Source of the DNA: Protea cynaroides | Lineage: Eukaryota > Streptophyta > Magnoliopsida > Proteales > Proteaceae | NCBI GenBank assembly: GCA_028583415.1 | Contig: CM053267.1 | Span: 12,164,068 to 12,228,067, forward strand | Length of the DNA: 64,000 bases | Direction: 5' to 3' | In this document: one piece after another, positions 45,728 through 57,439 of the stretch | How the letters are laid out: every line of letters starts with the position of its first letter | Numbering within the stretch: position 1 is the first letter of the stretch | The notes under the pieces: generated by a model | The model's database searches: none | Told to the model about the DNA's origin: nothing | The model's input: only the letters and a program-made list of their open reading frames with translations | Position numbers and translations under genes: made by a program

Positions 45728-47258
45728 GACGTCCCTATGCCTCTTTTACTCCTTTTGAAACCCTAATTGAAAGTGAGAGAAAGAGAAGAGAAGGAAAAGA
45801 GAAGGAAAGTTAGAGAAGAAGACTAAAGAGAAGAATTCCGAGAAACCTCTGAATTTCAGCAAACCTAAGGTATGGGTATGTTTTCATTAATGATTTAAGA
45901 CCTTAGAATAGTTCATGAAGAGGGTATGGTCTAGGAGAAACCCAAATCATCCATCCACGGGAGGATTTCAATGAAATCCATGGAGGAAATCATGGTAGGC
46001 AAAGTAAGGAAGAAACCTAGAGTTTTAAGCCATAGAACAAGCATAGAATGGATTGTGAAAGTAAGCCATAGGACCCAAACATGAAAGAATGGACTGTAGA
46101 ATGAAATTCTCGACTCAAACCACGGGGGATTGCACGTGGGGTCGATTGGAAATCGACCCTACCAGACCACAGAATCGACCCCCAGCATTCGGGAAGTCCA
46201 GGGATGCGGTGGTTGCACCGAGGGTCGATGGAACATCCGACCCTGGCATCGACCCAGCCCCTGGGGGTCATAGTAAACTGCTACCCTACCTGCGACCCAC
46301 CCTCCGACCCTTGCTTAATAGCAGGCCAAAAATTATCGGAATGACTTCTAATTAAAATCTATCAATTTGTTAGGTTTTCCTATTGATATAAAAGTGATTC
46401 TTAATGCTTGAAAGAGGATCTACACTCAAGCAAAGGTGAGGGAACAAGACCTAAACTAATTGGCTAATAATAAACTATTTTTATTTTCTTGAGTCCAATG
46501 CCATGACTGATTCTATGTGTATATGCTTGTAATGTGCATTCAACATGTCATCCAATATTCCTTCTATTATGTTCATGCATATTTAATTCTATTTTATTTA
46601 TAACATGATGATGATGATGATGCTAGGAATAGACATGTGAATGATTGTGTGTGGTTAGTATACTTGATGCGAGTGGGGCATCAGGGGAGGGGTTATGCGG
46701 TGTTTGATCTGGGCACTTTAGCTCTATCTCTACTCAAGTTTTGTCCACTGAAATCATCGTATCACCATTACCTTAGCAGAATTATTACGTCGTAGGGCAT
46801 CAGGGGAGGTGGTCTCGGACCGTGTAGTCTTTGACTCTGTCGGGGGGCCTTAGCTCTATCTCTATGGACGTATTGAGGGTTGCTGGGGTGAGGCCTTGGA
46901 TACACTGTTTGACATTAGGATTGGTTAGTTGCGAGTCCAGTTTGCAAGCCCTCGCCAGCAGGGGCTTACTTGTTGGTATGGGTAGGGCATCAGGGGAAGT
47001 GTTATGCGGTGTTTGATCCAGACACTTTAGCTCTATCTCTACTCCATGTTGGGGTGGATGTGGACGACAATGGTGTTTGATCTGTTGGGTGGGCTTACAC
47101 ACACTGTGTATAGAGGTGAGGCGGCCACCGAACCTTTCTAAAGCACATTGCAAACTTATATACCAGACCACAAATATGAATTGAATGCATGCATATGTTT
47201 GTTGCATTGTTTTGTTTACTCACTAAGCCGTGATGTGTGCTCACCCTTTTGACCTCAA

Positions 47259-47402
47259 ATATTTTTAGATGATGATGCAGGTACCACTGTGGAAGATTAT
47301 ATGAATGCTTCTGTGTATGGGCACGTTGCTGCGATGGAGGCTGAAGACATAGTGGAGATGCATGACTCCTCATGCGAGTGCAACTCATGCGTTTTTTATT
47401 AG
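47259..47402 (+). CDS. LTR-encoded conserved small frame, TE6 copy
   Basis: 144 nt, IFLDDDAG to HDSSCECNSCVFY and TAG. Internal ATG begins MNASVYGHVAAME. Relative to TE7 most differences in the tail are third-position. Confidence 0.6.
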   Translation: MFLDDDAGTTVEDYMNASVYGHVAAMEAEDIVEMHDSSCECNSCVFY

Positions 47403-47676
47403 ATTTTATTTGAACTATTAAGGAAATGTAATTTGATATTTCATTTACTTATGTCTCGGTTGATACAACATAATTTGATATTTTATTTATGATTATCACA
47501 GTTAGATTCATTTATTATTAAGACTTCCGCTATTGTGTATTTATTTTGATTATGGTTGTGGATGTGTATGGTTTAATTTAAAAGGACACAACCTATTAGA
47601 GATCCTGGTTAAACCGTTGGTTTATTAGTGGTTCATCACACCATTCTGAATAGTACGGAATTGAGGTGTGACAACT

Positions 47677-47688
47677 AGGTATCAGAGC
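47677..47688 (+). other. TE6 primer binding site (tRNA-iMet type)
   Basis: AGGTATCAGAGC, three bases after the LTR end, differs at one base from the initiator-Met complement. Confidence 0.85.
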
Positions 47689-47963
47689 TCTCAGGCCCTG
47701 TCTTGTAAACCAGTATACTACCACAAAAGTTTGTCAACTGAGATAGGATAAAAAAATTTAAAAGCTGTAATAATAACACACTCTAAGAATCTCTGTTGTT
47801 TGAGACAAAATTAAAAGAGAATAATTCATTTATTAAATGAGAAACAAATTTATAAACATTCGAAGGAAGAACAAACGTATTTATATATACAAGTCTAAAG
47901 CAGAGTACAATCCACAACCCAGACAGTTGCTCTAAAGTACAAAAAAAATAAAAAGAAAATACA

Positions 47964-49270
47964 TCAAGAAGCTGGAGGTGATGGGGGAGGCGGTGCCTCG
48001 CGGTCTCTGTCATAATCCTCAGCATAGACTCTATTCAACCAAGCTATCTGAGTCTGGGTCGCCTGAAGACTAGCTGTGAGATCAGCCACCAGCTGGTTAG
48101 TCATGCACTGAGCATCTAGAAGCTCTCCTACACTCAGATCCGACATGCGCTGAGAATCTAGAACCTCTCCCATCCTCAGATCAGACATGCGCTGAGCCTC
48201 TCTAATTTCATGCAATATCCCTATCATGTCACCAGAAGGTGGGTGGGAAGGACCAGCTGCATGTGAAGGACCAGCTGCATAAGAAGGACCAGCTCCAGTA
48301 GCATGAGTAGGTGATGGAGGAGGTATGGAATCTACATCCATGTACAAACGATCATCATTACCCCCATGAACCCTTGCCCCAGTAGCTGTTGTTGCTGCCT
48401 CAGCATCTGCCATCTCCACTCGAGTACGTGGACGCACCAGAGCGTTCCTCTCATCATCACTGACCTGAGCATCCCGCATGCCCATCTTACAGATGGCCTC
48501 ACGATCCAGAGGTGATGAGAAAAATTTCACATGAATCCTCTCATCCACCATGTCAACACCCAGGTGGGTAAGTAGCACAGTGATCAAGCATCCATAAGGC
48601 AGGTTGCCAGCATGACCGGGCAATGTGGCACTGATCATCGTCTGCATAATGAGAAAGGGGAGGCAGACAGGCTGCCTAGTGCAGATATAGTACAGCAAGA
48701 ACTGGGTCAACTGGGAGATCCTCTCGTAGTGCCCACTCTGAGGTATCAGGTTGTGCTGAATAATCTTACAATACACCCGAGGCTCTGGACGTAGGTAGAT
48801 TGCTTTCGTCTCCCAGAGATCCTCTCTGATGATCTGACGGTCAATCTCAGCCCTCATCTCCAATGAAAAGAACTGGGGCTCTCCGGGAGCATAAAACACC
48901 AAGGGGCCCTCGTATGGAATGCCCAACAAGTCCGCTAGCTGCCGATAATCAAAGGAAACCTCGACTCCCTTGACGTAGCTAGTGATCCTGAGCTCTCTAC
49001 CCCTCTCAGTATCATTGTAATCCCCACCACTTGGAGATTACAATAAAACTGTCTCACCAAATCTGGCCAAGTACAGGCGTCATAGGAGATCACAGGAAGC
49101 CAGCCCATGTCACCAAAAGCCCTCTCCACATCAAACAAGGGCAGGCTAGCCAAGTCCACCCGGTGACCTCCCTTTAACTTCTTACAAGAGTAGCGGGCAT
49201 ACTGTGCCTCAGCCTCATTAGAACGGAAGTGGACTTGGTCATGAACCCTGGGTACTTTGGTACGAGCCAT
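47964..49270 (-). pseudogene. TE6 antisense gene (PF20167-like), one frameshift
   Basis: Leftward from ATG 49270 (MARTKVPRVHDQVHF...), about 435 codons to TGA at 47966-47964. N-terminal part: ERAFGDMGWLPVISYDACTW, LVRQFYCNLQVVG. A frameshift near 49020 moves into the frame with LLGIPYEGPLVFYAPGEPQFF (48925), RVYCKIIQHNLIPQSGHYERISQL (about 48790-48720) and MRDAQVSDDERNALVRPRTRV (about 48470). It then continues to MYMDVDSIPPPSP, a repeated ELLDAQ/RMSDLSVG heptad-like segment and EAPPPPSPPAS. From 48929 to the stop (321 codons) it is uninterrupted, the longest intact piece of this gene in the window. The family function is unknown. Confidence 0.8.
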
Positions 49271-49275
49271 ACTAT

Positions 49276-49717
49276 CTGTAAAAACAAAGAAAAACAGATA
49301 CTGGCTTAGTAAAGATGAAAAACCCAAAAATTTTGACATTATAACGACATAAATTGGTCAAAAGCCTCACTTTTCACCCATACACGTGGGCAAGAGGACT
49401 TATATAGATTCTAAATGATCCTGTAAGACTCATACAGTTGGAAATTTCATCTAAAGAGATTGAATTTGATGAAATTTCAAGAAATTCAAAAATCTCGAGA
49501 AATTAGGGCAAAAATAGGAAATTTCAAGTTTCTCGATAACCAACTGATGAAATTCAAATATTTTTGAGGGCTTTCGTCCATTGAGTCACCAACAACAAAA
49601 GCCCCCAATAAAAATCAAATTTTTACGGTTGAAAAAAGTTTAATTTGATGATAACGATATAAACGAGCAAAAACCTAGTTAAGAAACCCTAAAAACATGG
49701 AACCGTAGAGAACATAC
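49276..49717 (-). other. Predicted 5'UTR intron of TE6 antisense gene (442 nt)
   Basis: Donor CTACAG/GTATGTT at 49718/49717 and acceptor TTTTTACAG ending 49276, six bases before the ATG. Exactly the same length as in TE4. Confidence 0.65.
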
Positions 49718-49718
49718 C

Positions 49719-50234
49719 TGTAGAAGAGGAGTAGACGTCGAAAAGAGAAGCAAAAATCACCAATGGGTTGGAGTTGTCACTGTAGCAACACAGAGGGACG
49801 AGCCAAGTCGGAAAGGAGGAGAAAGAATGAGAAATGGATTCAAAACTCGGGATTAAAAACCTGATTTTTAGTCCGAGGGTCGGAGAATTCAACCAAAACA
49901 TCCGACCCTCCCTCCGACCACCTCATCGACCCTCGGCTCTCGGTGATCTGACAGAGAACCAGGGGTCGATCACAGGGTCGGACATCCATCGTCCCCCTCA
50001 TCGATCCTCGGCTCTCGATAAGTATCTGTGATTCTCAGGGTCGCATACCCGAGGGTCGGACATCCATCGACCCCCACCATCGACCCTGCGATGGAAAATA
50101 CAGTATTTTTTACAGAATGATCTGAAAATTTTGAAAATATCATTGATTAGTGGATTTAAATATGAGAATGAAGTATATAATGATTGCCTCATGTATTCTA
50201 TGATTTTCAGGCATAACCACTACCAAAACAGATA
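49719..50234. promoter_or_regulatory. Divergent intergenic region of TE6 with GGGTCGA cluster
   Basis: Between the predicted first exon of the antisense gene and the gag ATG. Words such as GAGGGTCGGA, TCGACCCTCG and CATCGACCC fill 49870-50095. TATGATTTTCAG/GCAT at 50200-50214 looks like a splice acceptor 24 bases before the gag ATG. Confidence 0.5.
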
Positions 50235-51399
50235 ATGGCTGGATGCAGAGTGACCAGACAAAGCCGTAACTATATTCCATCACCACCACCTGTGGAGGAA
50301 GACAGCCATATACAACCTGAAACACAGGAGAATCCGAACATGGCACCGTCCATAGTTAATGGGCAGACAAATCCAACAAATCTGCCAGCTCCACCTATAG
50401 ACCTGGCTATGGCCGTAATGAATTTGGCCCAACAGTTGCAGCAAATACAATAGGTACAAGCTACTATGCAAGCTGCCATAGGCATGACTTTTCCAGCTGC
50501 ACAGACGACACCGATGCCAGCAAGACAGGCAAGCAAAGTACCAGGGGGATGTAACACAGTACCCCACGCACCTCAGACTCCCATCGTGCAGGCTCAAGTA
50601 CAAAACCCTGAAGTAGTTCCAGGTGGATATCAATACCAACCACCTATGTATGGGGCTAATGTCCCGCATCAACTAGACCACTCCAGATTGGTGGAACGTT
50701 TTCTGAAGATGAAGCCCAAGGAGTATAGTGGTAAGCTAGCTGATCCATTGTGGCCAACACACTGGATCGATGAGATGGAGAGAAACTTCACGATGATGAC
50801 AGTGAATAAAGAAGAGAAGGTATTGTTTGAGAAGGCATTCTTTGAGAAGTATTTTCCTAGGAGTTTTAGAGATTCTATGGAGGGTTCTGTGTTTATATGG
50901 GGATGATGACTGTCGATGCATATCAACAGCATTATGAGGAGCTGTTTTTCTTTGCACCAGTCAGTATGCAAGTGGAAGATACAAAGACCCGAAAGTTCGT
51001 CATGGGACTTAGGGGAAGCATACGTGAACATGTTCTAGGACTTGAACAGAAAATTTCCAACGAAGTTGTAAAAATTACTCGAGTGATAGAGTTGAGCCAG
51101 AAAAGAGAGTTACTTGGCTCAAAATAGAGGAATCAAAAGGCCAAATGAAAATTCTTACAATGGAGGGAACACCAACACATTCAAACCCTTCCGTACTCAA
51201 GGCTTTAATGCGGCAGCCAAGACTACTTCAGCAGCCCCACCGCAACCAAAGCAAAATGGTGAAGGAATAAGATGTTTTAATTGCAATCAAGTAGGGCATG
51301 TCGTAAGAGAGTGTACTAAGCCTAAAAAGAAACTACATCAAGGAAGAGTTTACGCTGTTACATATGAAGATGTTGCCGCATCGCCTGATGTGGTCACAG
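50235..51399 (+). pseudogene. gag: TE6 gag with internal deletions
   Basis: ATG 50235 (MAGCRVTRQSRNYIPSPPPVEED). Capsid core LVERFLKMKPKEYSGK near 50689 and WIDEMERNF near 50764. Between EEKVL and FEKAFFEKYF (about 50826) the roughly 35 residues present in TE4 and TE7 (CATFMLKGDAHHWW... to YKEA) are deleted. A second loss near 50890 removes the NDFLSLFQGQ part and shifts frame. One TAG near 50452 replaces Gln; another frame change lies near 51110. CCHC knuckle CFNCNQVGHVVREC at about 51273-51314. Ends at VVTG before the intron candidate. Confidence 0.85.
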
Positions 51400-51469
51400 G
51401 TATGACCTAAATCTTATCATGTTGTGTTACATTATGTGAGCATGAGGACTAAATTAAAACAATTCCCAG
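51400..51469 (+). other. gag-pol junction intron candidate, 70 nt (TE6)
   Basis: Donor CACAG/GTATGACC, acceptor TTCCCAG/GTATCG, branch-like GGACTAAAT. One base longer than in TE4 and TE7, yet the protease frame after removal stays in register with Gag. Confidence 0.6.
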
Positions 51470-51643
51470 GTATCGTACCTATTAATGGCATTCCCTCCAG
51501 AGTACTCTTTGATTTAGGAGCTACTCATTCCTTTATATCTGTGTCATTTGGATAGAAGCTAAATCTACCCCTCAAATCCTTAGACTACAAACTGCTTGTA
51601 CGATCGCCTATGGGATTAGAAGTGGACCTAGAAAAAGGTAATG
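51470..51643 (+). pseudogene. pol: TE6 pol, first part (protease), cut by TE7
   Basis: Protease start GIVPINGIPSRVLFDLGATHSF: the active-site triad reads D-L-G instead of D-S/T-G (about 51508-51519). A TAG replaces a Lys codon at about 51553. The frame is interrupted by TE7 after LEKGNG; it resumes at 63363. Confidence 0.85.
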
Positions 51644-51648
51644 GACCA
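51644..51648. other. Target-site duplication of TE7, left copy (GACCA)
   Basis: GACCA precedes TGTCACACC at 51649 and recurs at 63358-63362 after GGTCTTACA. Confidence 0.9.
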
Positions 51649-53953
51649 TGTCACACCCCAATTCCACACTGTTCAGAATGGTGTGATGAACCGCTAAATA
51701 AACAACGGCTCAACCAGGATCCCTAATAGGCTATCCCCGCGTTATCCAAACTTTACACGCATCCACAATCATAATCAGAGTAATACACAATAGCAAAAAA
51801 TTTATAAATAATATGAACTGAGAACTAGAATGATACCCATAATAATATCAAATTATTCTGTGTTTAACTAAGACATAAATATGTAAATACCAAATACATG
51901 TCTTATAAATCCAAATAAGAAAACTACAAAAAATATCTAATCGAATACACACGAGTTGCACTCGCAAGAGGAGTCGTGTGTATGGTCTTCAGCTCCAACT
52001 TCCATAGCTGCTACAGTTCCATACGCTGACGCGTTCATATAATCTTCAACAGTATATCCTGCATCATCAACTAAAAATATTCGATGTCGAGGGGTGAGCA
52101 CACAACACGGCTCAGTGAGTAGCCAAAACAATGCAACATTACATATGCATGCAAAAAATCAATTCATATCTTTGGTCTTGGTTTATAGTTTGCAATGTGC
52201 AATAGAAAGGTTGGGTGATCAAAGGTTAACGTTTATTGATACCGCCTCTATACACAGGGTGTGGAAGCCCACCCGAAGGTTAACGTTTATCGTCGTCCCC
52301 ATCCACCCTACCATAACATTACACAACAAAGGTTAACGTTTATTGTTATATAATGTTGTACCAACACGTAAGCCCCTGTTAGCGAGGGCTTGCAAACTGG
52401 GCTCGCTGCTAACCAATCCTAATGCCAAACAGTGTATCCAAGGCCTCACCCCAAAGATCCCTCAGAACATCCATAGAGATAGAGCTAAGGCCCCCCGGTA
52501 GAGTCAGAGACTACAAGGACCGAGACCACCTCCTCTGATACTCTACGACATAATAGTTCTGCTAAGGTAATGGCGATACGACGATGTCAATGCACAAGAC
52601 TTGAGTTAGAGATAGAGCTAAAGTGCTGAGACCCGCCAAAGATTAACGTTTATTGACGTTCTCATCACACCTCCCCTGATACTCTCTCGCATCAAGCACA
52701 CCAACCACACACATACAAGCACATGCCTATTCCTATCATCATCATCATCATCATGTTATAAACAATAAAGTAAATATGCATGAACAAGTAATAGAAATAT
52801 TGGATGGTATCTTTGCATGCACATTACAATCATATTCGCATAGAATCAAACATGGCATAGGACTCAAGAAAAGAAAAACAGTTTATTATTAACCAATTTA
52901 GTTTGGGGTTAAGGTTCCTCACCTTAGCTTGCTAATAGATATTTTCCAAGCTTTCGATTCACTGTTATAACGGTACTATATTGCTAGCAAACCTAACAAA
53001 GTTGATAGAATTTAATTAGAATTAATTCAGAATTTAAAAACCATTCTGTCAACTGAGGGTCGATGCTAGGGTCGATGGGTCTATCGACCCTCCCTCAATT
53101 CTGAACTTCCCGAATGCTGAGGGTCGATGGTCTGAAACACCTAGGGTCGGATGGTCTATCGACCCTCGGTGCGACCCTCGGTGCACTCTGGTCCAATTTC
53201 CACTTTTTAATCCATTCTTCGTGTTTGGGGTCCTATGGCTTGCTTCCTACATTCACCCAACACTCATTCCATGGTCTAGAACCATGTATAAACCATCTAA
53301 ATAGTTTTCGTGCATCCTCCTATGGTTTTCCATGAAAACCTAACCATGGATGGATGGTTTGGGTTTCTCCGAAATCCTACACTCAACCATATCTAACCTA
53401 AGGTCTGTAGAAACTCATGGAATTAGTATCCATACCTGAGAAGATTACTTTCCTCTGCAAATTCTTTCTCCTTTTTGCTAAGCCTTCTTCCTAGCCTCCT
53501 TTCTTCCTCTTTTCCTTCTTCTCTCTTTCTCTCAATTCAATTAGGGTTGTGAAAGGAGTGAATGTGGCTTAGGGACGTCCTTTAAATAGACTAGGAATGT
53601 CCTATAATAATCCCATTGAGATTTGGAAAGAATCCCAACCGAAAATTAGGAAATTTCCTAATTTCCGTTTTCGTCAGAAACCGAGGGTCGATGGGAGGGT
53701 CGATGATCCCGTCGACCCTAGGGTCTTAAGCTGTCCGACCCTCCCTTAAAAACTGAGGGTCTGACTTTTTGTTTTGGGAGGTCCGACCCTGCTTAGCTGG
53801 GTGTGCGACCCTCCCCTAAAATTAAATGTTTTTGGGTCGATTTTATACCTGGGATCTCGATCTCCTTCATGCCCATGGTCCATTTGACTCGACCATGATG
53901 GGTAAACCTGGTTCAAGGTGGTAAGACCGGGTTAGATTGACATGGGTCTTACA
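51649..53953 (-). repeat. TE7 3' LTR
   Basis: TGTCACACC...GGTCTTACA on the plus strand, 2,305 bp. Near-identical to 61257-63357 except for an additional segment of about 200 bp around 52450-52665. It carries four copies of an AAAGGTTAACGTTTATTG-type word (about 52216, 52276, 52328, 52637), GGGTCGA clusters (53045-53185 and 53685-53815), a (CAT)n patch (52737-52755) and the small frame. Confidence 0.95.
51937..52080 (-). CDS. LTR-encoded conserved small frame, TE7 3' LTR copy
   Basis: 144 nt, IFLVDDAG to HDSSCECNSCVFD and TAG. It differs from the 5' LTR copy (61545-61688) at a few codons only. Nine of 12 tail codons differ silently from TE4. Confidence 0.6.
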   Translation of the reverse strand: MFLVDDAGYTVEDYMNASAYGTVAAMEVGAEDHTHDSSCECNSCVFD

Positions 53954-56900
53954 ACTCCCCCCAACTTATAAAAATTTTGTCCTCGAAATTGTACGTACCT
54001 TCTGAGTCAAACAAGTCAGGGTATTGCTTCCTCATAGCATTTTCTTCTTCCCATGTAATCTCTTCCATGTCTCTACTTTTCCATGTGACCTTAACATAGT
54101 AGATATCTCTGTTGCGTAGACGTTGAACTTTTTGACTAGTGATTTCCATTGGTATTACTTCAAATGTCAAATCATCAGTTAGTTCCGACAAATCTACTGT
54201 CAACACATGTGTTGGGTCTTTGACATACTTCTTCAATAAGGATATATGAAATACGTCATGCACACTTGACATAGATGGTGGTAGTGCTAACTGATAAGCT
54301 ACTTTTCCACGCTTAGCCAGAATCTCATATGGTCCGACATATCTTGGACTTAATTTTCCTTTCTGTCTGAACCTCTTCAATCCTCGCATAGGCGATACTT
54401 TCAAGATAACTTTTTCGCCTGCGGCGAACTCTAGATCTCTTCGTCGAGTATCTGCGTATTGCTTCTGACGGTTCTGCGCTACTCTTACTCTTTCCTTGAT
54501 GATGTCGACCACTCGACAAGTCTCTTCAACAAATTATGGTCCAACGATACTACGTTCTCCAACTTCATTCCAAAACAAGGGAGTTCGACACTTCCTACCA
54601 TACAGTGCTTCATAAGGTGACATCTGTATAGTAGCCTGATAGCTGTTATTGTAAGCGAACTCGATCAATGGTAACTTCTCGCCCCATGATCCCTTGAAAT
54701 CAATCACACATGCTTGTAGCATATCTTCTAAGATCTGAATTGTACGCTCCGACTGTCCGTCAGTCTGTGGGTGGAATGCAGTAATGAACTTCAATGTTGT
54801 ACCCATAGACTTTTGTAGTCCTTCCCAAAATCTGGAAGTAAATCGTGGGTCTCTATCGGACACAATGCTTTCTGGAACACCGTGTAGCTGAACAATATTA
54901 TCCACATACAGCTTTGCTAACCTTTCCAGTGTATACTGGGGTCGTATCGGTATGAAGCGAGCTGTCTTAGTCAGATGGTCTACAATCACCCAAACTGCGT
55001 CAACTACTCGAGGAGTCAATGGTAGTCCGGTGACGAAGTCCATAGTGATGTAATCCCATTTCCAAGCTGGTTCCGGTAATGGTTGTAACAGTCCTGCGGG
55101 TCTTTGTCGTTCTGCCTTTACCTTCTGACAATTTAGGCATTGAGACACGAACTTGGCTACATCTGCCTTCATTCCCCTCCACCAATACAGTTTCTTTAGA
55201 TCATGATACATTTTTGTACTTCCGGGATGTACCGAGTAGATGGTGGTATGGGCTTCTTTCATGAGTCGGTGTCTAATGTCTACACTTTCGTTTCTGGTAC
55301 ACATATTCTTCCTTTGTATTTCAGTACCTTCTCGTCATCCAAGGTGAATTCAGGGTTAGTCCTACCTTTCTCAATATCTTCTTGTACTGTTCTCAGATAA
55401 GGATCTGCTTTGATAGCTGTCTTCACTTCGTCCACTATATCCGGTATAATCTTCAATGCTGCGAACATATTTGAAAACCGATGAATGAACCCTTGGTTGG
55501 TTGATCCATCCGGTGTATCTATCACATACTGCTCGTTGCCGTGATTAAACACCATTCCATTGGTATACATTGCTTCAGTCGTGCTGCTTTCTCCTTGAGA
55601 TTTTATCATTGCTTTTCGCGCTCAATGCATCCGCTACCACGTTCGCTTTTCCCGGATGATACTGGATATCACAATCATAGTCTTTCAATAATTCCAGCCA
55701 TCTTCTTTCTCTCATATTTAACTCCTTATGATTAAATAGATAAGTAAGACTTTGATGGTCCGACTTAATCTGAAACTTCTCTCTGTATAGGTAGTGTCTC
55801 CATATCTTGACAGCATGTACTCACCGTCGCTAATTCCAAATCGTGAGTGGGGTAGTTCTTCTCATGTACCTTCAATCGTCTCGATGCATACGCAACTACT
55901 TGTTCTCCTTGCATAAGCACACATCCTAATCCCAATCCCGGTGCATCGTTGTATAAGGTAAATGCCCGTCCCGAACGGAAATGGTTAAAATTAGAGCGGA
56001 TATCAATCTGGTCTTCGGTGTTTGAAAGCTCTTTTCACACTTATCCGTCCATACAAACGTTTCTCCTTTCTTGGTCAAACTGGTGAGAGGTACGGCAATC
56101 CGAGAATAGTCTTCTACGAATCTCCGATAATATCCAGCTAGACCCAGAAAACTTATAACTTCTGAGACGCTCTTTGGTGCTTCCCACTTCACAATAGCTT
56201 CGATCTTACTGGGGTCTACTTTGATTCCTTCCGCGGATACTACATGGCCTAAAAATGTGACTTCGCTTAGCCAAAACTCATACTTAGAAAATTTGGCGTA
56301 TAACTTCTCTTTCCTCAAACGCTGTAGGGCTGCGTTTAGGTTCTTGACATGGGTTTCCTTGTCCTTGGAGTATACCAATATGTCATCAATAAATACTATC
56401 ACCGACGTGTCCAACATATCGTGGAAAACTCGGTTCATAAGTTCCATGAACGTTGCCGGTGCATTAGTTAGTCCGAAAGACATCACTAAGAATTCATAAT
56501 GTCCGTATCTTGTCCTGAAAGATGTCTTCGGAATGTCACCTTCCTTAATTTTCAATTGATGATAGCCCGATCGAAGATCAATTTTTGAAAATACCTTCGC
56601 TCCTTGTAACTGATCGAACAAGTCATCGATCCTGGGTAGTGGATATTGATTCTTGATTGTCAGCTTATTCAACTCTCTATAGTCGATACATAATCGAATG
56701 CTACCATCTTTCTTCTTCACGAACAACACCGGTGCTCCCCATGGAGATATACTGGGTCTAATATAACCCTTATCCAGCAGTTCTTGTAGTTGCACTTTTA
56801 ATTCCTTCAGTTCAATAGGAGCCATTCTATACGGTGCTTTTGATACTGGTGCGGCTCCGGGTATAAGATCTATTACAAACTTCGTGGCTCGGTCGGGTGG

Positions 56901-57439
56901 TAATCCGGGTAGTTCCTCCAGAAATACATCAGGAAAATCCCGCACTACATTAATATCTTCCATTTATGGCACGTCCTTGGTTAGGTCGACCACTGATACT
57001 AGATATCCGACCGCTCCTTTCTCAAGGCACTTCTTAGCCTTTAATACGGAAAGTATGAGCTTGCGTCTCCTGGGAAGTTTGGTTCCCGAGAAACTGAATT
57101 ATGCTCCTTCTTTATCTTTGAACGTTAGCTTCTTCTCGGCGCATAACAGATTTGCAGAATGCCGAGCTAACCAGTCCATTCCTAAGATGACATCGAAGTC
57201 TGCCATCTCAAGTTGTATTAAAGTTGCATCCAAGGTTTTCTCTCCAATGAGAACTGGACATGGTCCATAACCTTTCTCTAATTCCACTTCTAATCCCATC
57301 GGTGACCGTACGATTAATTTGTAGTCTAAGGTTTTGATGGGCAGATTGGTCTTCTTCCCAAACGACACAGATATAAATGAATGAGTAGCTCCTGAATCAA
57401 AGTGTACTCTGGAGGGTACGCCATTGATAGGTACGATAC
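53949..57439 (-). pseudogene. pol: TE7 pol (PR-RT-RNaseH-IN-chromodomain-like), nearly complete but broken
   Basis: Read leftward from the predicted acceptor: protease with intact FDSGATHSF (about 57400), ILGMDWLARHSANLLC (about 57190). RT has KKKDGSIRLCIDYRELN (about 56720) and an intact FIDD box (56368-56396). RNase H is frameshifted (55600-55980). The integrase HHCC finger is HPGSTKMYHDLKKLYWWRGM...CLNC (about 55130-55230); the intact Asp-Asp-Glu core runs WDYITMDFVTGLP (about 55040) to FHPQTDGQSERTIQILEDM. GPYEIL near 54330 and chromodomain-like YYVKVTWKSRDMEEITWEEE near 54070. TAA codons near 57098, 56965 and 54532 and single-base shifts near 55980, 55815, 55620 and 55290 interrupt it. 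The stop codon overlaps the LTR by five bases. Confidence 0.9.
53954..53964 (-). other. TE7 polypurine tract
   Basis: Minus-strand TTGGGGGGAGT abuts the LTR start TGTAAGACCC. Confidence 0.85.

Larger units (their letters stand above)
45343..47673 (+). repeat. TE6 5' LTR
   Basis: Begins TGTAAGACCCG and ends GGTGTGACA, 2,331 bp, closely related to the TE4 LTRs. The preceding ATAAC (45338-45342) is the expected target duplication; the partner and 3' LTR are outside the window. GGGTCGA-type words cluster at 45500-45625 and 46135-46310. Confidence 0.9.

Noticed and set aside
46800..47207. 135-codon minus-strand frame in the TE6 LTR (related frames near 40112-40399, 31626-31850, 61951-62169)
   Set aside because: Antisense to the conserved LTR block and small frame; boundaries are not conserved between copies, so it is a shadow of conserved sequence.
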